A DNA stretch of 64,000 nt from Neopararhizobium haloflavum (GCF_002750855.1 NZ_NWUC01000001.1:496001-560000); one strand, 5' to 3'. Numbered from the stretch's first letter, positions 44,902 through 54,556 are shown. Notes: a model not told the origin generated them from the sequence alone. Numbers and translations are program-made.

Positions 44902-46314
44902 ATGGCCATAGCCGACATCAGGACCGGTGAACGCAACGATGCCGGCATCCGGCAGGTGGTGGATATCCTGAAACAGCAATTCGGTGAACGGCTGCAGACC
45001 GGCGAGGCGTTTCGGGCGCAGCATGCCCACACCACGACCTATATCGCGCCGCAATTGCCCGACGCCGTGGTATTTGCCGAAACCGCCGACGAGGTGAAGG
45101 CAGTCGTGCGGCTGGCCGCCGCGCATCGCGTCCCGGTCATTCCCTTCGGCGTCGGCACCTCGCTGGAAGGCCAAGTCAATGCGCCGAGCGGCGGCATCTC
45201 GATCGACTTGTCGCGTATGGACAAGGTGCTTCAGGTCAACGCCGAGGACCTCGACTGCACGGTGGAGCCCGGCATCACGCGGGTCGCGCTGAACACCTAT
45301 CTGCGCGACACCGGCCTTTTCTTTCCGATCGACCCGGGCGCCAACGCCTCGATCGGCGGCATGACCTCGACCAGAGCGTCCGGCACGAATGCGGTGCGCT
45401 ACGGGACGATGCGCGACAACGTCATCGCGGTGACGGCGGTCACTGCGACGGGCGAGGAAATCCGCACGGGACACCGGGCACGAAAGTCATCGGCCGGGTA
45501 CGATCTGACGCGCCTTTTCGTCGGGGCGGAGGGGACACTTGGCGTCATCACCTCGGTGACGCTCAAGCTGTCGGGCGTGCCGCAGGCGATCTCGGGAGGC
45601 GTTTGTCCGTTCGGCAGTGTGGAGGATGCCTGCAACGCCGTCATCATGACGATCCAGATGGGCATCCCCGTCGCCCGGATCGAACTGCTCGATGCGCTGC
45701 AGATGAAAGCCTGCAACGCGTATTCCGGGCTCGACTATCCTGATGCGCCGGCGCTCTTCGTCGAGTTTCACGGCACGGAAGCGTCGGTGCGCGAACAGGC
45801 GGCGACCTTCGGCGAGATCGCCGCGGAGTGCGGGGGCGGTGCGTTCTTGTGGGAGACCGACCCGGAGGCGCGCAATCGCCTCTGGAAGGCGCGCCACGAC
45901 GCCTACTTCGCCGCGCTCCAATTGAGGCCGGGCGCCGGCACCTTCGCCACGGATGTGTGCGTCCCGATCTCCAGGCTTGCCGAATGCGTGCGCGAGACGC
46001 AGGAGGATATCGCCGCAAACGGACTGATGGCGCCGATCGTCGGGCATGCCGGGGACGGCAACTTCCACGTCATGGTCCTGATGGATATGGCCGATAGTGG
46101 AGAGATCGACAGAGCCGAGGCCTTCGTCGAGCGGCTGAATGCCCGCGCGCTTGCCATGGACGGCACCTGCACCGGCGAACACGGCATCGGCCAGGGTAAA
46201 CAGCGCTTTCTTGGCGAGGAGATCGGCGACGGCGTTGATCTGATGCGCGCCATCAAAACAGCCCTCGACCCGCAAAACATCATGAATCCGGGTAAAATCT
46301 TTGCGCTTTCGTGA
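44902..46314 (+). CDS. dld: FAD-dependent D-lactate dehydrogenase (cytochrome) type
   Basis: A 470 aa flavoprotein of the VAO/PCMH family, closest in pattern to D-lactate dehydrogenase (cytochrome) and GlcD. The FAD domain shows RVPVIPFGVGTSLEGQVNAP, PGANASIGGMTSTRASGTNA and YDLTRLFVGAEGTLGVIT. The C-terminal cap has APIVGHAGDGNFHVMVLMD (metal-binding His) and GTCTGEHGIGQGKQRFL, which is highly conserved in this family. D-2-hydroxyacids such as lactate are the likely substrates, passing electrons to a cytochrome or quinone. There are no glcEF genes here, which supports the single-subunit Dld form. AGGCGAGGA precedes the ATG. Confidence 0.87.
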   Translation: MAIADIRTGERNDAGIRQVVDILKQQFGERLQTGEAFRAQHAHTTTYIAPQLPDAVVFAETADEVKAVVRLAAAHRVPVIPFGVGTSLEGQVNAPSGGISIDLSRMDKVLQVNAEDLDCTVEPGITRVALNTYLRDTGLFFPIDPGANASIGGMTSTRASGTNAVRYGTMRDNVIAVTAVTATGEEIRTGHRARKSSAGYDLTRLFVGAEGTLGVITSVTLKLSGVPQAISGGVCPFGSVEDACNAVIMTIQMGIPVARIELLDALQMKACNAYSGLDYPDAPALFVEFHGTEASVREQAATFGEIAAECGGGAFLWETDPEARNRLWKARHDAYFAALQLRPGAGTFATDVCVPISRLAECVRETQEDIAANGLMAPIVGHAGDGNFHVMVLMDMADSGEIDRAEAFVERLNARALAMDGTCTGEHGIGQGKQRFLGEEIGDGVDLMRAIKTALDPQNIMNPGKIFALS

Positions 46315-46450
46315 TTCTGTGACTATGCCTCACGAGGGTGGGGCTCGGGGCCCATGCCGGTCTTGCCATCGCTCCGGCATCCCGACGCTTTAGAAAAGCC
46401 AAGCATCGCGGCGGCCAAAACGGTCCGTCGCCCTCATCCTGGCGGAGGAT

Positions 46451-49400
46451 ATGACGCTGGCGCGCGTATTTGTGTTTATCGGAGGGTTGGTCGTTGTCGC
46501 GCTATTTGCTGCGCTGATCGGGCCGCTCTTCATCGATTGGACGAGCTATCGCGAGGATTTCGAGCGCGAGGCCAGCCGTATTCTTGGCCAGGATGTCGTC
46601 GTGCACGGCAGCGCGGATGCGCGCCTTCTCCCGTTTCCATCGGTAACGTTCAACGACGTTGAGGTCGGCACGCGCGCAAGCGGTGATCCGATGATGCGCA
46701 TCGAGCGCTTCTCCATGGACGCCGAACTGGCGCCATTCCTCAGCGGCGAAATCCGGATCTTCGACATGCGGATCGAAGAGCCTGTCCTGAATATCGAACT
46801 GGCCGAGGACGGCTCGCTCGACTGGGCGCGGCGCCCGACTGCCGGCCTGCCGGGCGGCACGGTGGTCTTCGAGCGTATCCGTGTCAGCGACGCCGTTGTC
46901 GTCATCGACGACCAGCAGAACGGCAGGACGCATCGGATCGACGATCTCGACACTGTCGTGTCGGCCTCTTCACTCGCCGGTCCGTGGCGGCTGGAAGGTA
47001 CGGGCACGGTCGACGGCGAGTCCGGGGCCTTCTCGATCTCCACAGGCGCGCTCGACGCCGACGGCTCCATCCGCATCCGCAGTCGTCTGCTGCCCGACGG
47101 TCATCCGATTTCGCTGGAACTGGACGGCAGTGCCGAGATCGACGACATGAAGCCGCGCTACGCCGGCAATTTCACGGTTCAGGTGCTCGACCTGCCCGAG
47201 GAAAGCGCGCCCGATGCGACCCCTGCCGGCACGACGGTACGCGGCACCGGTCTGTTCGAGGCCGACAGCAAGCGGCTGCGCGTGAACGAGTATCGACTTG
47301 AAGTCGGTGCCAGCGCCGATCCCTATGTCGTGACCGGCGAGGCAACGATCGACACCGGCGAGCAACCGGAGTTCCTGCTGATCGCCGACGGACAGCAGAT
47401 CAATGTCGACCGCCTCCAATCGGGCGCCGAGGCGACGGCCGAAGACGAATCGCAAACCGCGCCGCTTTCGGCCGCGGAGCGGATCGCGACGTTCCGCCGT
47501 ATCGTGGAGCGGATTCCCATTCCCGACCTTCCCGGCCGAGTCAGCGTCGTGCTGCCGGCCGTGATCTTCGGCGAGACGACATTGCGCGAGGTCAGCATCG
47601 ATGCGCGCCCGGATGGTCGCCGCTGGCGGGTCGACCGTTTCGCCGCCGCGTTGCCGGGACGCACGCAGTTGGAGGCAAGCGGCGAGCTCGGCCTTGGTGA
47701 TGCCTTCGGCTTTCACGGCGATCTCGTCCTGGCGTCCAACCAGCCGAGTGGCTTTGCGGCCTGGCTCAGCGACGACGTCAATCCCGCCATTCGTGGCTTG
47801 GACGCGGCAGGTCTGGAGGCGCGTGTCGACCTGACCGAGCGCATGCAGCGCTTTCGAGATCTCGAACTGGTTGTCGGCGAAGCCACGCTCAACGGACGGT
47901 TTGAACGCGTCGTGCAGGATCGGGGACCCTCACTCAGCTTCGACATGGCAGGCGATCGCTTCGACCTGACGGCATTGAGGGCGCTTGTCGACCTCTTCGC
48001 CGGACCGGACAATGCCCGCCGGCTCGTCGGCCACGACGTGGCGGCGCGTCTGCGTGCCGAGCGCTTCTCCGCATATGGCGTTGAGATGGGCGGCGTCGAC
48101 ACGGCCTTTACGTTCCAGGACGGTATCCTCGATGTCGATCGTCTGGAAATCGCCGATCTTGCTGGCGCGGCGATCGACGGCGGCGGCACGTTCAGCGAGC
48201 TGATCTCCGATCCGCAGGGCGAGGCGTCCTTCACCATCACTGCTGAAGAACCGGCTGGCTTCCTCGCTCTTGTGGAGCGTCTGGGCGGATCGGGCCTCGA
48301 CCTTGGCTCGCTCAGCAGCAATGCCGATCTGTTCGGCCCGGCCGCGCTCGAGGTCGCGATGCGCCTCGGCAGCGCGCGTGAGAGCGCTTCGGCATCGGCG
48401 TCGGGCTACGACCTTGTCGTCGGCGGCGAGGCCGGCGGCAGCACGATCGACTTTCGTGCCGAAAGCGATGCGCCGCTGGGTGCGTGGCGCGATGCGCCGC
48501 TGGCGCTCGATATGCGGCTCGTCAATCCGCGCACGGAGCGTTTGCTGGCACAGATGGGTCTGCCGGTGCTGCCCTTCTATGTGGGTGGGCCCGGCGAACT
48601 GTCCGCCACGTTCGATGGGCCGCTTTTCGAAATGGCCAATGTCGCGTTGAATCTGAGCACGGCAGATGCGTCGTTGTCTGCCAGCGGCCGCATGCGGATG
48701 GCGCAAGAGCGTATCGAGGAAGGTGCTTTCGACGTCGCGCTCCAAGCCGGCGACCTCGAACCCTATCTCCTGCTGGCCGGCGTGGGTCTGCCCGGTTTCG
48801 GCACCGGCCTGCCAGTCGACCTTTCTGCCGGTGTAGCGTTGGATTCCGAGCATTGGCGCTTTTCCGCCCTTGAGGGCACGCTTGCCGACAACGCCGTCTC
48901 GGCCGATCTGACGATGAGCCGGGAACCTTCCCCTGAGATTGAGGGAAACCTGGCTCTCGATACTCTCGATCTCGAATGGCTTGCCGAAAGTCTTTATGGT
49001 CAGCCCTTGCGTTCCCTTCAGGATGAAGGCTGGTCGACCCGCGAATTTCCAACGGTTGCCGCGCTGCCTTTTTCAGGTGAGATCTCCGTTCGCGCCGACC
49101 GGGCCTATTTCGGGATTGCCGAAGCGGCCGAAAGGTTTTCCGCCGATCTTGCCTATGGAGACGGCGAACTCAGATTCGCCAATCTCGCCGCCGATTGGCT
49201 CGGGGGTACCCTTGCGGGCAATCTCACCCTTGCCAACCGGGCAGGCTCCGGCGTCTTGCAGATGCAGATGCAACTCGCCGACAGCTTCCTGACGCGCCTT
49301 CTCGGCACCGGTGAGGAGCAATCGCCCGTCAGCGGCCGGGCCGATCTTGCACTTTCGCTGGAAGGCAGCGGCAAGTCTGCCGAGGCGCTCGCCGGATCGT

Positions 49401-50341
49401 TCACAGGCTCGGGCGCCCTGACGCTTACCCAGTTGCAGATCGCGGGCCTGCGCAGCGAAGCCTTCGCCGACATCCTTGCTGCCGCAGATGAAGAGAACTT
49501 CGAGATCGAGGCGCCGGCGATTGCCGAGCTTGCCCGCGGCGCGATTGCCGATGGTCTGTTCGCCGTCGATCAGGCGACCGTTCCCCTGACGATCGCCGGA
49601 GGCGTGGCGCGGGCCTCCAACATCGTTCTGGAAAATCCCGACCTGTCGTTGCGCGGCGGCGGCTCGGCCGACATTGCGGCGGGCACGATCGAGGCAAGCT
49701 TCACGGCGGCCTTCGATGCGGGGGAAGAGAGCCTGCCGGGCGCCACGCCGGCGCTGCGGTTGTCGTTCAGCGGACCGGTTGCGTCCCCGCAGCGAACGAT
49801 CGATGCGACCGAGATGGCCAATTTCCTTTCGTTGCGCGCTTATGAGCGCGAACGCCGCCGTGTCGAGCGAGTTCAGGCAGCCGTCCTTGAAAAGCAGCGG
49901 TTGCGCCGGGAGGCGGCGGAACTGCGTGCCACTATCGAGGCGCGGGCCGAGGCACGCGCGGCAGAGGCTGCGCGGCGCGAACGCGAGGAAGCCGCGCGCC
50001 GGGCCGCCGAAGAAGCCCGCATTGCCGAAGAGGCTGCGCGCGCGGAACGGCAGGCGGCGGAAGACGCGGCGCGGGCGGCCGCCGAGGCGGCCCGCCAGGC
50101 GGCGGAGGAAGAGGCGCGGCAGCCTGTGCCACCCCCGGCGGTGGACGTTCCCATTCCCGGCCAGTTTCCCATCGCGCCCGGCGAAGCTGTGGAGGAGGGC
50201 GCTCCCCTTGCGCCTCCGCAATCGACGCCGACACCTGCCGAGCCGACGCCGGCCCCTGCGCCTCAGCCCGAGCCGCTGCCGCAGCTCAATTTCGAAGATC
50301 TTCCGGGTGTTTCGCCCGATGATGGTCTCGGCAATCTATAG
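46451..50341 (+). CDS. AsmA-family envelope protein
   Basis: A 1296 aa protein of the AsmA/TamB-like family of bridge-type proteins involved in lipid transport between membranes. There is one N-terminal membrane span (VFIGGLVVVALFAALIGPLF), then the AsmA N-terminal motif (REDFEREASRILGQDVVVHG, LLPFPSVTFNDVEVG), a very long beta-rich body with repeated D-x-T/S-L strands, and the AsmA C-terminal region (GSGALTLTQLQIAGLRSEAF, LTIAGGVARASNIVLENP). It ends in an Ala/Glu/Arg coiled coil of about 80 residues and a Pro-rich tail. The final feature is unusual and points to interaction at the periplasmic end. Its stop overlaps that of the convergent RHH gene. Confidence 0.9.
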   Translation: MTLARVFVFIGGLVVVALFAALIGPLFIDWTSYREDFEREASRILGQDVVVHGSADARLLPFPSVTFNDVEVGTRASGDPMMRIERFSMDAELAPFLSGEIRIFDMRIEEPVLNIELAEDGSLDWARRPTAGLPGGTVVFERIRVSDAVVVIDDQQNGRTHRIDDLDTVVSASSLAGPWRLEGTGTVDGESGAFSISTGALDADGSIRIRSRLLPDGHPISLELDGSAEIDDMKPRYAGNFTVQVLDLPEESAPDATPAGTTVRGTGLFEADSKRLRVNEYRLEVGASADPYVVTGEATIDTGEQPEFLLIADGQQINVDRLQSGAEATAEDESQTAPLSAAERIATFRRIVERIPIPDLPGRVSVVLPAVIFGETTLREVSIDARPDGRRWRVDRFAAALPGRTQLEASGELGLGDAFGFHGDLVLASNQPSGFAAWLSDDVNPAIRGLDAAGLEARVDLTERMQRFRDLELVVGEATLNGRFERVVQDRGPSLSFDMAGDRFDLTALRALVDLFAGPDNARRLVGHDVAARLRAERFSAYGVEMGGVDTAFTFQDGILDVDRLEIADLAGAAIDGGGTFSELISDPQGEASFTITAEEPAGFLALVERLGGSGLDLGSLSSNADLFGPAALEVAMRLGSARESASASASGYDLVVGGEAGGSTIDFRAESDAPLGAWRDAPLALDMRLVNPRTERLLAQMGLPVLPFYVGGPGELSATFDGPLFEMANVALNLSTADASLSASGRMRMAQERIEEGAFDVALQAGDLEPYLLLAGVGLPGFGTGLPVDLSAGVALDSEHWRFSALEGTLADNAVSADLTMSREPSPEIEGNLALDTLDLEWLAESLYGQPLRSLQDEGWSTREFPTVAALPFSGEISVRADRAYFGIAEAAERFSADLAYGDGELRFANLAADWLGGTLAGNLTLANRAGSGVLQMQMQLADSFLTRLLGTGEEQSPVSGRADLALSLEGSGKSAEALAGSFTGSGALTLTQLQIAGLRSEAFADILAAADEENFEIEAPAIAELARGAIADGLFAVDQATVPLTIAGGVARASNIVLENPDLSLRGGGSADIAAGTIEASFTAAFDAGEESLPGATPALRLSFSGPVASPQRTIDATEMANFLSLRAYERERRRVERVQAAVLEKQRLRREAAELRATIEARAEARAAEAARREREEAARRAAEEARIAEEAARAERQAAEDAARAAAEAARQAAEEEARQPVPPPAVDVPIPGQFPIAPGEAVEEGAPLAPPQSTPTPAEPTPAPAPQPEPLPQLNFEDLPGVSPDDGLGNL

Positions 50342-50560
50342 CGCTTTGCCGGATCTTGCCCATTCGAGCACGTAGAGCCTGATCGCCGAGGATAGATTTC
50401 CGCCGCGTCCGATGCGCGCCTCGTCTATTTCGCGAATGAGGGCTGCAAGGCTGAGGCCGCGCTGCGTGGCGATCGACGCCGCCCCGTCCCAGAAAGCATC
50501 CTCCAGAGACAGGCTTGTGCGATGGCCGGCGATGGTAACGGAACGCTTCCTGATCACCAT
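50336..50560 (-). CDS. Ribbon-helix-helix (RHH_4) domain protein
   Basis: A 74 aa protein, probably a DNA-binding regulator. VIRKRSVTIAGHRTSLSLED is the beta ribbon and AFWDGAASIATQRGLSLAAL plus LSSAIRLYVLEWARS are the helices; this is the RHH_4 pattern (PF13467), common in alphaproteobacteria. No toxin partner is adjacent. It ends 6 bp into the asmA gene on the other strand (shared CTATAG) and lies downstream of the DUF4169 and sspB genes on the same strand, an arrangement often seen in rhizobia. Confidence 0.87.
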   Translation of the reverse strand: MVIRKRSVTIAGHRTSLSLEDAFWDGAASIATQRGLSLAALIREIDEARIGRGGNLSSAIRLYVLEWARSGKAL

Positions 50561-50598
50561 CTGCGCGCCTCGCTGCTTGCGTGTAGAGACGAAGGACC

Positions 50599-50790
50599 CT
50601 AGCGCTTGTCGTCCGTGTCGAGGCGTCCGGCTTCGTGGCGGCGTGCTTCAAGCGTGTTTTCAGCGTCGGTCCGGCGCCGTTCCGCCTTGGTCCGACCGTG
50701 GCTGATGCGGTTCTGTGCTGCCGCCGCATCGTCCTCGGCCCGCTTCTTGCGCTTGCGCATGGTCCGCAAATTGACGATCTCGGCTGCCAT
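50599..50790 (-). CDS. DUF4169 family protein
   Basis: A 63 aa, very basic and charged protein: AEIVNLRTMRKRKKRAEDD at the N-terminus, then a helix with NRISHGRTKAERRRTDAEN. This fits DUF4169, a small family in Rhizobiales with unknown function. It sits between sspB (14 bp upstream gap) and the RHH gene on the same strand, so the three likely share a transcript. Confidence 0.87.
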   Translation of the reverse strand: MAAEIVNLRTMRKRKKRAEDDAAAAQNRISHGRTKAERRRTDAENTLEARRHEAGRLDTDDKR

Positions 50791-50804
50791 CGCGCCGTCG
50801 CCGC

Positions 50805-51368
50805 TCAGTTCTTCTTGCGGAAGGAGTCGAGAGAAACGACGTCTGCTCCGGATTTCTTGTCGCTCTTGGCGCCGTTGCCGGCGCCAGCATCGCCGGTCAC
50901 CTTGTCGAGGTCGACATTGCCGTCATCCTTGAGATGATCCTCGACAAGCGCATCGATCGAATCCGAAACGGTGTCGGCGTAATCGTCCTCGCCGTCTTCG
51001 CCTTCACCCATCGCCGTGTCGAATTCGAGTTCGAAGTTCACGGAAGGGTCATAAAAGCCGCGCACTGCGGAGAAGGGGACGACCAGCTTTTCCGGCGTAT
51101 CGGAGAATGACAACCCGATCTCGAAATGGGTTTCGGTGACCTTCAGTTCCCAGAATTGATGCTGGACGACGATCGTCATCTGGTCCTGGTACTTCTGGCG
51201 CAGATGCGCCGAGATGCGAACGCCCGGCGCGTTGGTCATGAATGTGATGAAGAAATGGTGGTCCCCCGGCAGCGATCCGGTGGCCGCGACTTCCGTCAAA
51301 ACCTTGCGGATCACGCCGCGCAGCGCATCCTGCGCCAGAATATCGTATCGGATGTGATCCTGCACCAT
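50805..51368 (-). CDS. sspB: SspB-family adaptor for ClpXP
   Basis: Adaptor that tethers ssrA-tagged proteins to ClpXP for degradation (alphaproteobacterial SspB-alpha group). The 187 aa product has the folded core: RYDILAQDALRGVIRKVLTE, HHFFITFMTNAPGVRISAHL, MTIVVQHQFWELKVTETHF and FSDTPEKLVVPFSAVRGFYD. An acidic flexible linker then leads to a C-terminal ClpX-binding tail (GADVVSLDSFRKK). ATG 51368 is preferred over a TTG at 51377. The tmRNA gene that encodes the tag lies just upstream on the same strand, so adaptor and substrate tag are encoded next to each other. Confidence 0.93.
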   Translation of the reverse strand: MVQDHIRYDILAQDALRGVIRKVLTEVAATGSLPGDHHFFITFMTNAPGVRISAHLRQKYQDQMTIVVQHQFWELKVTETHFEIGLSFSDTPEKLVVPFSAVRGFYDPSVNFELEFDTAMGEGEDGEDDYADTVSDSIDALVEDHLKDDGNVDLDKVTGDAGAGNGAKSDKKSGADVVSLDSFRKKN

Positions 51369-51449
51369 GGACGTCAATTCTCTCCGGTCAACGCAACTGC
51401 CGACAAACGAGTCGGTATGGAAATCGTGTATAGAGCAAATTCTGGATTA

Positions 51450-51780
51450 GGTGGAGGCTTCTGTTGCCAGGTGCCTCCGGACCCCGCCTAGCCGAGCATA
51501 CCGACTAGGGCTTTAATTGAAACTGTCGCGCTGCCCTTAGGCGGCGAGACGAGCTTCTGCATAGTTGTCGTTTGCAACTACAAGTTTGACCCGATAACGG
51601 TGGTATCATGCCGGGCAAAAAGTCGATCTTTACACCCCCGTCGATCCTATTTCGCCCCCAGCAGCAGCCGGCCGGGACATCGCTGTCCGCGCCGGTTCCT
51701 GGTGGAGGCGCCGGGTACCGCCCCCGGGTCCGAAGAGCTTATTGCATCGCCCGTTTATTGCCATAGTCGCCGAAGCGACA
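51450..51780 (-). ncRNA. ssrA: Circularly permuted two-piece tmRNA
   Basis: Reading the minus strand gives first an acceptor piece that ends CGGCGCCTCCACCA at 51700, then an intervening stretch of about 40 nt, then a coding piece that starts GGGGGCGAAATAGGATCGAC at 51659. The acceptor stem GGGGGCG / CGCCTCC pairs with a G3-U70 wobble, the alanine identity. The tag reading frame, GCA at 51575-51573 down to TAA at 51539-51537, encodes ANDNYAEARLAA. A further stem (GGAGGC with GCCTCC near 51451-51478) closes the coding piece. The ends are approximate. This is the alphaproteobacterial permuted tmRNA used to rescue stalled ribosomes. Confidence 0.95.
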
Positions 51781-51785
51781 GGCCA

Positions 51786-51814
51786 GATATAGGACGTTGC
51801 CCCGCAGAATGAAA
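51786..51814 (-). promoter_or_regulatory. Candidate promoter of ssrA
   Basis: On the minus strand a -10-like TATATC (51791-51786) is 6-7 nt from the expected tmRNA precursor start near 51780. At 17 bp upstream is a weak -35 (TTTCAT). The position fits well, the -35 match is poor. The 155 bp to thyA beyond it contains no other gene I can see. Confidence 0.4.
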
Positions 51815-51946
51815 GGGCATCGCCTTGTTCTCACGCATGGATTCGTCGCAAGTCATATCGCGATCTGTGGGGAACCGTTTCGCCTTGGTGCACTTTGCGC
51901 GCCGAAGGCCTAGGATCGCGCGGATTGAACCGAGGAATGGGCGGCG

Positions 51947-52741
51947 ATGAAGCAGTATCAGGATTTGTTGGAACATGTGTTGGAGACCGGTGCCGACCGC
52001 TCCGACCGGACGGGCACCGGCACGCGATCGGTCTTCGGCCATCAGATGCGGTTCGACCTCGCCGACGGTTTTCCGCTGCTGACGACCAAGAAGCTGCATC
52101 TCAAATCCATCATCCATGAGCTGCTCTGGTTCTTGAAGGGTGACACCAACATCGCCTATCTCAAGGCCAATGGCGTTTCCATCTGGGATGCCTGGGCGGA
52201 TGCCAACGGCGACCTTGGACCCGTCTACGGATACCAGTGGCGCTCCTGGCCCGCGCCGGACGGCGGGCATATCGACCAGATCGCCAATGTGGTCGAGCAG
52301 ATCCGCATCAATCCCAATTCGCGCCGTCTGATCGTCACGGCATGGAATCCCGCGCTGGTCGACGACATGGCGTTGCCGCCATGCCACTGCCTATTCCAGT
52401 TCTACGTCGCAGACGGCCGACTGTCCTGCCAGCTCTATCAGCGCTCGGCCGACATATTCCTCGGCGTCCCGTTCAACATCGCTTCCTATGCCTTGCTGAC
52501 CATGATGGTCGCGCAGGTGAGCGGCCTGAAGCCGGGGACGTTCGTCCATACCCTTGGCGACGCCCATCTCTACGCCGATCATTTCGAGCAGGCTCGCCTG
52601 CAGCTGACGCGCCCGCCACGCCCGCTGCCGAAGATGGCGATCGATCCTAAGGTCGACGATCTCTTTGCTTTCACCATCGAGGATTTCGAATTGCGCGACT
52701 ACGACCCGCACCCTCACATCAAGGCGAAGGTCGCGGTATGA
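51947..52741 (+). CDS. thyA: Thymidylate synthase
   Basis: Converts dUMP to dTMP with methylene-tetrahydrofolate, 264 aa, which is the standard ThyA length. Seen are [20 protein letters not shown], the substrate-binding [20 protein letters not shown], the catalytic Cys in [20 protein letters not shown], and the DUMP-binding [20 protein letters not shown]. It overlaps folA by the ATGA at 52738-52741, forming a thymidylate-cycle operon. GGGCGGCG precedes the ATG. Confidence 0.97.
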   Translation: MKQYQDLLEHVLETGADRSDRTGTGTRSVFGHQMRFDLADGFPLLTTKKLHLKSIIHELLWFLKGDTNIAYLKANGVSIWDAWADANGDLGPVYGYQWRSWPAPDGGHIDQIANVVEQIRINPNSRRLIVTAWNPALVDDMALPPCHCLFQFYVADGRLSCQLYQRSADIFLGVPFNIASYALLTMMVAQVSGLKPGTFVHTLGDAHLYADHFEQARLQLTRPPRPLPKMAIDPKVDDLFAFTIEDFELRDYDPHPHIKAKVAV

Positions 52742-53256
52742 TCGACCCAGCGGTTTCCATCATCGTGGCCGTCGCGGCCAACGGCGTGATCGGGCGGAAG
52801 GGCGACATGCCCTGGAAGCTGTCGACCGACCTGAAGCGCTTCAAGGCGCTGACGATGGGAAAGCCCATCATCATGGGGCGAAAGACCTTCGAGGCGATTG
52901 GCAAGGCGCTGCCGGGACGCAGCAATTTCGTTCTGACGCGCGATACCAGCTTCACGGCAACCGACGTCACCGTCGTCAGCGACATCCGCGAAGCGCTTCG
53001 CCGGGCCCGAGACCAAGCCCGCAGCGACGGCAAGGACGAGTATTTCATCATCGGCGGCGGCGAGATCTACCAGATGGCGCTGCCCTATGCGGACCGGCTC
53101 CACGTCACCCACGTCGAGGCGATGCCCGACGGCGACACGCATTTTCCCTCGATCGATCCGAGCGACTGGTCGCTGATGGAGGAAGTGTCGATTCCGGTCA
53201 GTGCCAAGGACAGCGAGCCGACACGGTACGCGGTCTATCGCCGCAGCGGGCCGTGA
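52738..53256 (+). CDS. folA: Dihydrofolate reductase
   Basis: Regenerates tetrahydrofolate from dihydrofolate released by ThyA, using NADPH. The 172 aa product has the active-site segment [20 protein letters not shown] (the conserved Asp/Trp region), [20 protein letters not shown] and [19 protein letters not shown]. The start overlaps the thyA stop, so the two are translationally coupled. This is the usual chromosomal DHFR; nothing suggests a trimethoprim-resistance variant, though single residues cannot be judged from this view. Confidence 0.96.
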   Translation: MIDPAVSIIVAVAANGVIGRKGDMPWKLSTDLKRFKALTMGKPIIMGRKTFEAIGKALPGRSNFVLTRDTSFTATDVTVVSDIREALRRARDQARSDGKDEYFIIGGGEIYQMALPYADRLHVTHVEAMPDGDTHFPSIDPSDWSLMEEVSIPVSAKDSEPTRYAVYRRSGP

Positions 53257-53303
53257 ATGGGCTATTGCGACGCAAAATCATCCATGGCCGTCTCCTGCAT
53301 GCG

Positions 53304-53332
53304 TTGAAAGGCAGGGCCGTCACACCTATAAC
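53304..53332 (+). promoter_or_regulatory. Sigma70-like promoter before hflK
   Basis: TTGAAA (53304-53309), 17 bases, TATAAC (53327-53332), about 96 bp before hflK. Spacing is ideal. A heat-shock (RpoH) promoter with CTTGAAA/CCTATAA-like elements overlaps the same bases, so which sigma factor uses it is open. The 172 bp folA-hflK gap contains no other gene. Confidence 0.5.
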
Positions 53333-53428
53333 GCAATTACGACATAACGATAAGAATGCGTGTACTGGTGACCGGTTCCGAGAGTATTTCCGGTACAGCG
53401 GCGGCGCTTCCAACAGGATGAGGACTGA

Positions 53429-54556
53429 ATGCCCTGGAGTAACCAGAACGGCGGCGGCGGCCCTTGGGGCGGCGGTGGAGGCAACAATCCCGGCCCTTGG
53501 GGCCAGGGACCGCAGCGCCCCAGCGGCGGTGGCGGTGGCGGCAATCGGCCGCCCGATCTAGAGGAAATCATCCGGCGGGGACAGGACCGTCTGAAGAATG
53601 CATTGCCCGGCGGTGGCGGTGGCGGCAGCCCGGCCATGCTGGGTCTGATCGGCATCGCCTTGGTGGGCCTTTGGGTGTTCCAGTCCGTCTACACCATTCA
53701 GCCGGACGAGCGCGGCATCGAACTGCGCTTCGGTCAGCCGAAGGAAGAAGTCTCGATGCCGGGCCTTCATTTCCACTTCTGGCCGTTCGAGACGGTCGAG
53801 AAGGCGACGATCGTCGAGCGCCAGATCAATATCGGCGGCGGCTCGCAGCAAGGAGCCAACCAGGGCCTGATGCTGACCGGCGACCAGAACATCGTCGACG
53901 TCCAGTTCTCGCTGCTTTATTCCGTCACCGATCCCGCAGCCTATCTGTTCAACGTCCAGCGTCCGGAAGACACGCTGCGCCAGGTTGCCGAGAGCGCCAT
54001 GCGCGAGGTCGTCGGTCGGCGCCCTGCGCAGGATGTGTTCCGCGACAACCGCGAGGCGATCGCCGGCGAAGTCAACGATACCATCCAGAATACGATGGAC
54101 AGCTACGGGGCCGGCATCGCGATCAACACCGTCTCGATCGAGGACGCTGCGCCGCCGCGCGAAGTGGCGGATGCGTTCGACGAGGTCCAGCGCGCCGAGC
54201 AGGACGAGGACCGCTTCGTGGAAGAGGCGAACCAGTACGCCAACCAGCAACTTGGCCAGGCCAGAGGTGAGGCGGCACAGGTGCGTGAGGCGGCGGCGGC
54301 CTATCGTGACCGCGTCGTCAACACCGCAGAGGGTGAATCGCAGCGTTTCGTTTCGATCTACAACGAATATGCAGCGGCGCCCGACGTCACGCGCAAGCGC
54401 ATGTTCCTGGAAACGATGGAAGGCGTCTTCCGCGATTCCAATAAATTCATCGTCGAACAGAATGGCGGGCAGGGCGTCGTGCCTTACCTGCCGCTGCCCG
54501 AGATCAATCGCCGTGCTCAGGACCAGCAGGCGCGTACCCAGGAAGGAAGCCAATAA
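53429..54556 (+). CDS. hflK: FtsH protease modulator HflK
   Basis: SPFH-domain membrane protein that with HflC forms a large periplasmic cage around FtsH. The 375 aa product starts with a Gly/Pro/Asn-rich cytosolic stretch (MPWSNQNGGGGPWGGGGG), one membrane span (LGLIGIALVGLWVFQSVYTI), then the SPFH domain (ELRFGQPKEEVSMPGLHFHF) and coiled coil (EQDEDRFVEEANQYANQQLG). Stop and hflC start overlap by 1 nt (TAATG). The Gly-rich start is normal for this family. Confidence 0.96.
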   Translation: MPWSNQNGGGGPWGGGGGNNPGPWGQGPQRPSGGGGGGNRPPDLEEIIRRGQDRLKNALPGGGGGGSPAMLGLIGIALVGLWVFQSVYTIQPDERGIELRFGQPKEEVSMPGLHFHFWPFETVEKATIVERQINIGGGSQQGANQGLMLTGDQNIVDVQFSLLYSVTDPAAYLFNVQRPEDTLRQVAESAMREVVGRRPAQDVFRDNREAIAGEVNDTIQNTMDSYGAGIAINTVSIEDAAPPREVADAFDEVQRAEQDEDRFVEEANQYANQQLGQARGEAAQVREAAAAYRDRVVNTAEGESQRFVSIYNEYAAAPDVTRKRMFLETMEGVFRDSNKFIVEQNGGQGVVPYLPLPEINRRAQDQQARTQEGSQ

